From Clostridiales bacterium (lineage in GTDB: Bacteria; Bacillota; Clostridia; Oscillospirales; Acutalibacteraceae), in the NCBI GenBank assembly GCA_019418545.1, contig DYBQ01000023.1, positions 1 through 29,576 of the forward strand: a DNA stretch of 29,576 bases, written 5' to 3'. Shown here piece after piece: positions 22,923 to 29,148 of the stretch. The notes under the pieces are model-generated. The model did no database searches and was not told the DNA's origin. It was given only the letters and a program-made list of their open reading frames with translations. The stretch's first letter is position 1. Each line of letters starts with the position of its first letter. Position numbers and translations under genes: made by a program.

Positions 22923-24688
22923 TATGAAATTGTTTCCAGGCCTGTAGAAAGCTGATACAAATGGGCATAAATCCCATTTTTCTCTAGTAACTCCTGATGG
23001 CTGCCCCGCTCTTCAATTCCTTTTTCAGTCAACACCAAAATTGTGTCGGCCCGGCGAATCGTAGAAAGACGGTGAGCAATGGTAAACGTAGTACGCCCTT
23101 TTGAAAGCTTTTCAAGCGATTGCTGCACCAGCTTCTCACTTTCATTATCCAATGCCGAAGTTGCCTCATCTAAAATAAGAACTGGCGGGTTTTTCAAAAA
23201 TGCCCGGGCAATACTAATCCGCTGCTTTTGTCCACCCGAAAGCTTTACGCCTCGTTCCCCTACATAAGTGTCATATCCATCATGCAGATTCATAATAAAC
23301 TCATGAGCTCCTGCCTGTTTAGCTGCCTCCATAACTTCTTCTCGAGAAGCTCCTGGACGGCCATACTGGATATTTTCAAAAACAGAGCCCGAAAACAAAT
23401 AAACTTCCTGCTGCACTACACCAATCATAGAGCGCAGGGACTGGATGGTTAACCCACGAATATCCTTTCCATCCAGAAGTACAGCCCCTTCAGTTACATC
23501 ATAAAACCGGGGAATCAGACTGCACATGGTTGTTTTTCCCCCGCCCGAAGGACCTACTAATGCAACATTTTCTCCAGGCTTTACATGCAAATTGATATGT
23601 GACAGTACTTCGGTTCCATCATCCGTATAGGAAAATCCGACGTTTTCAAACCGGATGTCTCCTTTTACATCAGTCAGTGGCTTCGCTCCCGGCTCATCAT
23701 GAATCTCTACCGGAGCATCCATAATTTCTATAAACCGCTCAATACCAGTCATACCCCTCTGAAATTGTTCCGTAAATTCCACAATTCGACGAATGGATGT
23801 TAATAACGTAGAGACATACAACAAATATGCCATGAGTTGTGCCGGCTCTAATTGATGGTAAATCATAAACAGCGCGCCCGCGACTACCACCACAATATAC
23901 ATCAAACCGTCAAATAGCCTGGTAGAGGTTTGAAAGCCTGCCATATATCGGTACATTGCTTTTTTGATATTTAAAAATTGTTGATTTCCTTCTTCGAACT
24001 TTTTTCTTTCAATGTCCTCGTTTGCAAAAGATTTTACTACCCGGACTCCCAGCAAACTGTCTTCCACCTGTGCATTCAGTTCGCCAATCTGCACTCGGGA
24101 GCGCTTAAACTCCACACGCATTTTTCGGTTAAAATACATAGAACAAGCAACCATCAAAGGTAAGATGGCAAAAATAATCAGGGTTAACCAGATATTCATG
24201 GGCAGCAAAATGCAGAAAGATGCAATGATTTTTACTCCTGCAATAAAAAACTCTTCGGGACAATGGTGTGCAAATTCTGTTACATCGAATAAGTCACTGG
24301 TAATTCGCGCCATAATCTGACCAATTTTTGTGTTGTCATAGTAGGAAAATGACAGCTTTTGCAAATGGTCAAACAAATCTCGACGCATATCAGTTTCAAT
24401 CCGCGCTCCCATAACATGTCCAATAGAAGCCATATAATAATTAGCTGCACCATCAATCAAACGTAAAATCAAATAAAACAGCCCTAACTGCAAAACAATC
24501 TGTACGGTTAAGGCTTCCAAATGATTCATGCCCATATCGGTAATATATTCTACAATTAGTGGCAGCACCAGTTCACAAACGGTAGTTAATGCCGCACAAA
24601 ACAAATCTAATACCAACACCCATTTATACTTTTTAAAATAGGGAGCAAACCGTCGAATTAACCCCAAGTTTTTTTTATTTTTACCCAT
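22922..24688 (-). CDS. ABC exporter, fused membrane and ATPase domains (MsbA/LmrA type)
   Basis: This 588-residue half-transporter has a six-helix type I exporter membrane domain (about 15-305) and a C-terminal ATPase. The ATPase has Walker A GPSGGGKTT, signature LSGGQKQR, Walker B VLILDEATSALD and H-loop IAHRLST, and the LFSGSVFENIQYG segment typical of exporter Q-loops. It presumably works as a homodimer, since no partner gene adjoins it. The start ATG at 24688 follows AAGGA. It has its own promoter and terminator. Likely cargo is a lipid, drug or peptide; not determinable here. It is upstream of sigI on the same strand, but a terminator and the sigI promoter separate them. Confidence 0.93.
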   Translation of the reverse strand: MGKNKKNLGLIRRFAPYFKKYKWVLVLDLFCAALTTVCELVLPLIVEYITDMGMNHLEALTVQIVLQLGLFYLILRLIDGAANYYMASIGHVMGARIETDMRRDLFDHLQKLSFSYYDNTKIGQIMARITSDLFDVTEFAHHCPEEFFIAGVKIIASFCILLPMNIWLTLIIFAILPLMVACSMYFNRKMRVEFKRSRVQIGELNAQVEDSLLGVRVVKSFANEDIERKKFEEGNQQFLNIKKAMYRYMAGFQTSTRLFDGLMYIVVVVAGALFMIYHQLEPAQLMAYLLYVSTLLTSIRRIVEFTEQFQRGMTGIERFIEIMDAPVEIHDEPGAKPLTDVKGDIRFENVGFSYTDDGTEVLSHINLHVKPGENVALVGPSGGGKTTMCSLIPRFYDVTEGAVLLDGKDIRGLTIQSLRSMIGVVQQEVYLFSGSVFENIQYGRPGASREEVMEAAKQAGAHEFIMNLHDGYDTYVGERGVKLSGGQKQRISIARAFLKNPPVLILDEATSALDNESEKLVQQSLEKLSKGRTTFTIAHRLSTIRRADTILVLTEKGIEERGSHQELLEKNGIYAHLYQLSTGLETIS

Positions 24689-24750
24689 AAACCCTACTTC
24701 CTTTTCCGTTTCTGTTTCAAAGCATTATTTTTTTGCTCGATTACTACCTC

Positions 24751-24779
24751 ATTATGCCACAGAAAAACACTCCGTGCAA
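24751..24779 (-). promoter_or_regulatory. Sigma-A promoter of the ABC exporter gene
   Basis: On the minus strand TTGCAC (24774-24779), 17 bases, then CATAAT (24751-24756), about 60 bases upstream of the start codon. Confidence 0.7.
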
Positions 24780-24809
24780 GAAATGTTTGAAAAACTCCCT
24801 ATTTAATTG

Positions 24810-24856
24810 TATACCCCACAAAAATTTATATATATACCATCAACCACAATATATGG
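24810..24856. repeat. Two sequence motifs shared with the small-RNA promoter at 25165
   Basis: TATACCCCACAA (24810-24821) and CCACAATATATGG (24844-24856) recur exactly at 25167-25178 and 25173-25185, where they overlap within the promoter spacer. Here they are 22 bases apart upstream of the exporter promoter. They may be operator sites for one regulator or the remains of a duplicated promoter. Otherwise 24857-25013 is A+T-rich with no gene supported. Confidence 0.5.
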
Positions 24857-25013
24857 TGTCTTTACTTTTGCAAGAACGTTTTGGTTTTTCCACAATGTTT
24901 TGATAGTTGGAGGAAAATTTAAATTTGTTTGCACGACGATATTATTATTTTATTGCGCTGCTATGATTTTTTCAAAAAACCGTATCTATTGTACAACAAT
25001 AAACATAAATCAA

Positions 25014-25158
25014 AAATAAAAAAGGAAAAAGCCGGGGGGAAACCCGGCTTTTTCCTTTTTGGGGAGGAGTTGTATTGAAAAAGGTGCGGCAAACCATGCC
25101 GCCGATCTTATAAACAAGTTCATGAAAAAACATATTTCTAAACTTTTTATGTTTTTGC
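25014..25158 (-). ncRNA. Putative trans-acting small RNA with exposed anti-Shine-Dalgarno segment
   Basis: A transcript of about 140 nt is predicted on the minus strand between a consensus promoter and an 18-bp terminator. It contains a GCGGCA/TGCCGC hairpin (25086-25102) and, between that hairpin and the terminator stem, an unpaired CUCCUCCCC (25061-25069), complementary to GGAGG ribosome sites. The only open frame, beginning at an ATG near 25127, has no ribosome site and would read through the terminator stem, so a coding role is unlikely. C-rich loops of this kind are known to pair with ribosome sites in Firmicutes small RNAs such as RsaE/RoxS. Targets are unknown. Confidence 0.6.
25019..25060. 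terminator. Very strong, symmetric intrinsic terminator
   Basis: An A-rich arm 25019-25036 and its exact complement 25043-25060 form an 18-base stem (AAAAAGG, AAAAA, GCCGGG) with a six-base loop. It carries A and T runs on both sides, so it can act in either direction. Confidence 0.9.
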
Positions 25159-25164
25159 AACACC

Positions 25165-25193
25165 ATTATACCCCACAATATATGGTATGTCAA
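25165..25193 (-). promoter_or_regulatory. Consensus sigma-A promoter of the putative small RNA
   Basis: On the minus strand TTGACA (25188-25193), 17 bases, then TATAAT (25165-25170): a perfect match at both boxes. The -35 is one arm of an inverted repeat, TGTCAAC (25188-25194) and GTTGACA (25208-25214), a possible operator. A separate palindrome (ATCCAAAATC, one base, GATTTTGGAT) lies at 25230-25250, between this promoter and the end of the trpB-like gene. Confidence 0.85.
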
Positions 25194-25297
25194 CCGTTTC
25201 ACAATACGTTGACAAAGAATCTCTTTTTTATCCAAAATCAGATTTTGGATAGATTCAGTTTCTTACGGATTGCCCTAGCCACGTAAAAAAACAAGGA

Positions 25298-26674
25298 TTA
25301 TTCCATATCGATTTTGGGCAGAGAGGCAAAACCAGGTGCCAAATCTTCATCTGTAGGGATATAATCCGACATCGTTCCCTCACGGAAAGAGGTATATGCA
25401 GTCATATCAAAATATCCGGTACCAGTTAGGCCGAATAGAATGCACTTGCTTTCACCGGTTTCTTTGCAACGCAAAGCCTCATCAATGGCAATACGGATGG
25501 CGTGGGAAGACTCAGGTGCAGGCAAAATCGTTTCGGTTTTTGCAAAAAGGGTTGCTGCTTCAAATACTTTTGTTTGCTCTACACTGCGAGCCTCATCCAA
25601 ATATCCATCATGATACAGCTTGGAGAGGATAGGAGACATGCCATGATACCGCAGGCCACCAGCGTGATTGGCAGAAGGAATGAATCCACATCCTAATGTA
25701 TACATTTTGGCCAGAGGCGTTACCTTTCCAGTATCGCAGAAGTCATAGGCATATTTTCCCCGTGTAAGAGATGGGCAGGAAGCAGGCTCTACTGCGATAA
25801 AATGGGGGTTAGCGCGGCCCAGCAGCTTATCCTGCATAAAAGGAGCGATGAGGCCGGCAAGGTTAGAACCACCACCAGCGCATCCGATAACAATATCAGG
25901 ATATTCATCCAGCATCTCCATAGCAATTTTCGATTCCAAGCCAATAATTGACTGGTGGAGCACTACTTGGTTAAGCACAGAGCCCAGCACATAACGATAG
26001 CCTTCATGGGTAGTCGCTACTTCAATAGCTTCGCTAATAGCACAACCCAAGCTGCCGGTAGTGTTGGGGTCACCTGCCAAAATTGCTCGACCTACAGCTG
26101 TTGTATCACTGGGGCTGGCAATCACATCCGCGCCAAATGTTTGAATAATAGAGCGGCGATGGGGTTTCTGCATATAAGAGCCCTTCACCATAAAAACGGT
26201 TAGCGGCAAACCAAAGTATGCACAAGCTTCTGCCAAAGCAGTTCCCCACTGGCCAGCACCAGTTTCCGTTGTCAGGCCTTTCAATCCCTGTTTTTTTGCA
26301 TAATAGGCCTGAGGGACAGCAGAATTGAGTTTATGGCTGCCAGAAGTATTGTTCCCCTCAAACTTATAATAAATACGGGCGGGAGTATCCAGATATTTTT
26401 CCAAAGTATAAGCACGGCACAAAGGGGAAGGACGATAACATTTATAAATTTCCTGTACCTCTTCAGGGATATCAATATATCTGGTTGTGCTATCCATTTC
26501 CTGTGCCGCTAATTCCTCGCAGAAAATAGGATACAGCTCCTCAGTTTTAATGGGCTTGTGTGTCACGGGGTTGAGCATAGGCTCGGGCTGCTCTTTCATG
26601 TCGGCCCGCATATTGTACCACTGCTTCGGGAGCTGGTCTTCGGTCAGGTTCAGTCGATGAGGGATTCTTGCCAT
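25298..26674 (-). CDS. trpB: TrpB2-type tryptophan synthase beta chain
   Basis: The 458-residue enzyme condenses indole with L-serine (or uses a related route) to give tryptophan with PLP. It belongs to the longer TrpB2 group, as shown by the N-terminal extension and RPSPLCRAYTLEKYL. The PLP lysine is in NTSGSHKLNSA, the catalytic loop is ETGAGQWGTALAEA, and the phosphate-binding loop is GCAGGGSN. No trpA or other trp gene adjoins it, consistent with TrpB2 enzymes that salvage free indole rather than channel it from TrpA. The ATG at 26674 has AAAGGAG about ten bases upstream. A T-box leader reading a Trp codon controls it, so expression should rise when charged tRNA-Trp falls, which also supports the substrate assignment. 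Confidence 0.94.
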   Translation of the reverse strand: MARIPHRLNLTEDQLPKQWYNMRADMKEQPEPMLNPVTHKPIKTEELYPIFCEELAAQEMDSTTRYIDIPEEVQEIYKCYRPSPLCRAYTLEKYLDTPARIYYKFEGNNTSGSHKLNSAVPQAYYAKKQGLKGLTTETGAGQWGTALAEACAYFGLPLTVFMVKGSYMQKPHRRSIIQTFGADVIASPSDTTAVGRAILAGDPNTTGSLGCAISEAIEVATTHEGYRYVLGSVLNQVVLHQSIIGLESKIAMEMLDEYPDIVIGCAGGGSNLAGLIAPFMQDKLLGRANPHFIAVEPASCPSLTRGKYAYDFCDTGKVTPLAKMYTLGCGFIPSANHAGGLRYHGMSPILSKLYHDGYLDEARSVEQTKVFEAATLFAKTETILPAPESSHAIRIAIDEALRCKETGESKCILFGLTGTGYFDMTAYTSFREGTMSDYIPTDEDLAPGFASLPKIDME

Positions 26675-26744
26675 AATGGGTTGCTCCTTTCAAAAATAGA
26701 AATTTTTCACAGTGATGGTTTTAAGGGGATTCCTTTTGGATAAA

Positions 26745-26786
26745 TAAAAAAGCTCCTGTCCCTGCTGTTTTACAGGGACAGGAGCT
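26745..26786 (-). terminator. Regulated terminator of the T-box leader
   Basis: AGCTCCTGTCCCTG (26751-26764) pairs with CAGGGACAGGAGCT (26773-26786); on the minus strand a TTTTTTATT run follows. It is exclusive with the antiterminator that includes the T-box sequence. Confidence 0.92.
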
Positions 26787-27030
26787 GTTCTCTCCTGCGG
26801 TACCACCCGGTTTGACGAAAAAAATCGCCCACTCATTCCATACACCATCATGTATGCTCCCTTGATAACGGGTGGAGTTCCCGTCACAGGCTACCTGCCA
26901 CAATTGGCGCTCACCCGGCCCTCGTAAGTCCATTCACCACACGTGTTTTCGCTGGATTCCACCATTCCCAGCTCTCTGAAGAAAACAACTTGTATGATTA
27001 CTACTCTTACTCATTGGTTTTATTTTTATT
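26745..27030 (-). promoter_or_regulatory. T-box riboswitch, tRNA-Trp specific
   Basis: On the minus strand the leader holds a stem I with AGAGAGCTGGG and a downstream TCCAGC, and a specifier loop GAATGGACTT in which TGG (26930-26932) is the Trp codon. The conserved T-box sequence CCGGGTGGTACCGCA (26796-26810) follows, then the terminator. Uncharged tRNA-Trp should pair with the specifier and the T-box, forming the antiterminator and letting transcription reach the trpB gene. Confidence 0.93.
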
Positions 27031-27036
27031 GTTGAT

Positions 27037-27065
27037 ATTATATGCCTGAAATCAAATTTTGTCAA
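27037..27065 (-). promoter_or_regulatory. Consensus sigma-A promoter of the trpB T-box leader
   Basis: Minus-strand TTGACA (27060-27065), 17 bases, then TATAAT (27037-27042): perfect at both boxes. The high basal strength suits a gene whose control is by attenuation. Confidence 0.92.
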
Positions 27066-27120
27066 CAGTTTTTTTTAGAAAATATGCCAGTAAGATATCT
27101 TTTCTTTTTCCATCGATTTA

Positions 27121-28296
27121 TTAATACAATACCACTGTATTTCCCTGTATGGTACACTGGCATTCATAACTTTGCTGTTTTCCTGTTTTGGCGTCAAAAA
27201 TAGAATAAAACGTAAAGGCATCGCTTTCATCACTCATCATATATCTTGCTACAATAAAGCGGTCCTGAATGCAGCACACAAAATCTCCTAATTCTTTGCT
27301 ATAGTAAGCATCGACAGCAGAATTTAATGTACCGGTGATATGATATCCATCCTCCAGCTCTTCCACTCGAAACACTTGTGCCGCATCTGTATCAATATAA
27401 AAAGAAGCAGGTGCTTCATCCTCTTTTAAATTCAAGTCTGCTACCACATCTTTTCTCACAGTCGCCTTACTCACTGCACAAATTCGTTGGTCACTGGTTG
27501 GAAAATGCTTTGCACGGAAATATAAATTATAATCATCCATTCCGGCAAAACGCACAAGCCCATCTGTCCCTGCACTGAGTATCCTCTCCAAGGGAAGATG
27601 ACTTTCTGCGCTCTTGACTCCCACCACAAAATCCAACAAAGCACATAGCCAAACTGAATCTTCCACGCCTTCTCCCAGCCAACGCCGGTTGCGATAGCAA
27701 TGTTCTTTTTCTTCTTCACTGCCATATGGCTGTAAAATGAGCAGTTGTGTTTCCCCGCCCACGTCATATGTAATTAAATTTTCAGGCAGCAAACTGCAAA
27801 TCCGCCGGTCTCGAATATAGTAATATCGATGTTCAGAAATATCATACAAACAGGCAATCCTGGCAAAACCTGTTGCCCTGCGGTATTCTTCAAAAATCCC
27901 CTTGTGTTTTTCATTTTCCTGCGTATAAAAAATCACATGGGTTTCATCCAACGCTTTACAGCCAAAAAAATCGCCCACAAAATGGATTTCTTCCAAAGCT
28001 TTTTCCCGCCCAGTCTCTTTGTCCAGGCTTAAAAGCCACACCGTACTTCCTCCATTTTCCATGACAATCAGAATTTCCTCTGGAAAATCAAAATAATGCT
28101 GGACAAAGGAAGGCTTGGTTAAAAAGTAATTGGCAATAATCCGCTCACGCTGGGTTTCGCGATTATACTCCAAAATAAACAGGCTCCGGTGGCCTTCTTC
28201 ATCTTTTTCTTCTGCATAGTAAATCATAGATGGACCAATAGAAATCAATTCCACATTGCTGTCTGTCACAATATTACGGATGTCCACTACAGTCAT
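27121..28296 (-). CDS. Protein of unknown function with propeller-like beta repeats
   Basis: This 391-residue protein is not recognised. It has no signal peptide or membrane helix. Repeated strand patterns such as MIYYAEEKDEEGHRSLFILEY, STVWLLSLDKETGRE, TQLLILQPYGSEEE and FIVARYMMSDESDAFTFYSIFDAKTGKQ look like blades of a beta-propeller in which reported quantities are read out. No catalytic motif is visible. The ATG at 28296 has AGGGGG about ten bases upstream. It has its own extended -10 promoter and stands alone; the T-box leader starts just beyond its stop, and I see no strong terminator between them. Confidence 0.78.
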   Translation of the reverse strand: MTVVDIRNIVTDSNVELISIGPSMIYYAEEKDEEGHRSLFILEYNRETQRERIIANYFLTKPSFVQHYFDFPEEILIVMENGGSTVWLLSLDKETGREKALEEIHFVGDFFGCKALDETHVIFYTQENEKHKGIFEEYRRATGFARIACLYDISEHRYYYIRDRRICSLLPENLITYDVGGETQLLILQPYGSEEEKEHCYRNRRWLGEGVEDSVWLCALLDFVVGVKSAESHLPLERILSAGTDGLVRFAGMDDYNLYFRAKHFPTSDQRICAVSKATVRKDVVADLNLKEDEAPASFYIDTDAAQVFRVEELEDGYHITGTLNSAVDAYYSKELGDFVCCIQDRFIVARYMMSDESDAFTFYSIFDAKTGKQQSYECQCTIQGNTVVLY

Positions 28297-28311
28297 ATTG
28301 CTCTGGCCCCC

Positions 28312-28340
28312 TTGCCCCTGTTAAAAAATATCGGTATAAT
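28312..28340 (+). promoter_or_regulatory. Possible promoter of the Smr-domain gene
   Basis: On the plus strand TTGCCC (28312-28317), 17 bases, then TATAAT (28335-28340). It would give a 5' leader of about 155 bases before the Smr gene. It faces the minus-strand promoter at 28402, so the two transcripts would overlap. Confidence 0.5.
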
Positions 28341-28343
28341 AAA

Positions 28344-28373
28344 ATCCTGCAAATATATTTCCATCTGCAGGAT
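28344..28373. repeat. Inverted repeat between two facing promoters
   Basis: ATCCTGCA (28344-28351) and TGCAGGAT (28366-28373) are perfect complements separated by 14 bases. They lie in the start region of both predicted transcripts and could be an operator or an RNA hairpin. Confidence 0.55.
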
Positions 28374-28401
28374 GGCACTTTCTCAAATTAACTTGTACTT
28401 C

Positions 28402-28410
28402 ATTATACCA
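28402..28410 (-). promoter_or_regulatory. Extended -10 promoter of the unknown gene at 27121-28296
   Basis: Minus-strand TGGTATAAT (TGn plus TATAAT), about 105 bases upstream of the start codon. No good -35 is seen. Confidence 0.5.
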
Positions 28411-28503
28411 TAAATTCTGTAGAAAAAATATCAGAAATTATGTTTATCCCCATATTTTTAAAACATTTTCCCCACCCAATCCAACAGAAAGAAGGATTTC
28501 CCT

Positions 28504-28767
28504 ATGAAAGTAACAAAGCCATCTCCTACAATCATGGAAGTAGACATTCACGGTTTGATGGCATCAGATGCGAAAGCCAGGCTGGAACATCTTTTAAGCC
28601 ATGCAGGCCCTCAGATTCAAGAAGTCATTGTGATTCATGGCTACAGCAGAGGGACCGTATTGCGTGATATGGTACGCACCCAGTTAAAGCATCCCAGAAT
28701 CCAAGCAAAACTTTTATCCCTCAATCAGGGACAAACCCGCATTCTTTTAAAAAAGCCCTCAAAGTAA
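28504..28767 (+). CDS. Small stand-alone Smr-domain protein
   Basis: The 87-residue protein is almost entirely one Smr (small MutS-related) domain, with the opening MEVDIHGLMASDAKARLEHLL and the motif VIHGYSRGTVLRD (HGxGxGxLR type, the first G replaced in part by Tyr-Ser), then a C-terminal strand QTRILLK. Smr domains are DNA or RNA nucleases in MutS2 and in ribosome-rescue factors; whether this small one cuts or only binds nucleic acid is not clear. The ATG at 28504 has AAGGA at normal spacing. It is one of only two certain genes on the plus strand here, and is flanked by its own promoter candidate and downstream hairpins. Confidence 0.85.
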   Translation: MKVTKPSPTIMEVDIHGLMASDAKARLEHLLSHAGPQIQEVIVIHGYSRGTVLRDMVRTQLKHPRIQAKLLSLNQGQTRILLKKPSK

Positions 28768-28813
28768 TTTTTTATTAAAGAATATCCTTTACGATTCTGG
28801 GACACAATAAGAA

Positions 28814-28840
28814 TCCGCCGGTTCTCCTTTCTCCGGCGGA
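28814..28840. repeat. GC-rich hairpin downstream of the Smr gene
   Basis: TCCGCCGG and CCGGCGGA form a perfect 8-base stem with an 11-base pyrimidine loop. No T run follows, so it is not a classical terminator. Confidence 0.6.
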
Positions 28841-28866
28841 ACCTCTCCAAATCCCTTTTCTTTCTT

Positions 28867-28896
28867 TACCCCTTCCGACTCCTCCCGGAAGGGGTA
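28867..28896. repeat. Second hairpin, TACCCCTTCCG palindrome
   Basis: TACCCCTTCCG (28867-28877) and CGGAAGGGGTA (28886-28896) form an 11-base perfect stem with an eight-base loop; only a weak T-rich stretch (TTGTATTG) follows. It may end the Smr transcript, and it sits directly before a plus-strand promoter. Confidence 0.65.
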
Positions 28897-28901
28897 TTGT
28901 A

Positions 28902-28930
28902 TTGACAATTTTAGATTATTACTTTATCGT
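28902..28930 (+). promoter_or_regulatory. Possible sigma-A promoter of a short plus-strand transcript
   Basis: TTGACA (28902-28907), 17 bases, then TATCGT (28925-28930). The -35 is perfect and the -10 matches at four positions. A transcript from here would end at the terminator at 29037-29083, about 140-150 bases on. Confidence 0.5.
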
Positions 28931-28985
28931 TGATTATTTTTACACTTCATAATATTCCCCACTTTTCAAACAACTGGAGGTGTGG

Positions 28986-29012
28986 ATGGAAATTCGGGAA
29001 ACACAAATTTAA
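28986..29012 (+). other. Possible eight-residue leader peptide MEIRETQI
   Basis: ATG at 28986 is preceded by GGAGG (28976-28980) at five bases and is followed by seven sense codons and TAA. It lies within the short transcript predicted at 28937-29083. It may be a leader peptide, a spurious ribosome site or part of a small RNA; the remaining bases of 28768-29148 hold no other gene that I can support. Confidence 0.25.
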
Positions 29013-29036
29013 ATGTCATTCACTAATCACCAAAAT

Positions 29037-29083
29037 AAAAAGCCTGCCCCCTCCCAAATAAATGGAAGGGGGCGGGCTTTTTT
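29037..29083. terminator. Bidirectional intrinsic terminator
   Basis: Arm 29037-29052 (AAAAAGCCTGCCCCCT) pairs with 29067-29082 over 16 bases with one G-U pair. T runs lie on both sides, so it serves the surface-protein gene on the minus strand and any short plus-strand transcript. Confidence 0.9.
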
Positions 29084-29148
29084 CAGGAAAACATAAAGGT
29101 CAAATTCTTAGGCTTACTCAAAATCAATTGCAACAATCCAGGTTATTG

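Noticed and set aside
24807..25019. 70-codon plus-strand frame ending at the 25019 terminator
   Set aside because: No ribosome site before its TTG start, no promoter on that strand, and an A+T-driven composition. The neat end at the terminator looks like coincidence.
24972..25235. 87-codon minus-strand frame across the small-RNA locus
   Set aside because: It starts upstream of the promoter and reads through the terminator stem; no ribosome site precedes any internal ATG.
25059..25286. Plus-strand frame using GGGGAGGAG as a ribosome site
   Set aside because: The site is good, but the nearest suitable TTG gives only about 12 codons and there is no plus-strand promoter. The same bases are better explained as the C-rich segment of the minus-strand RNA.
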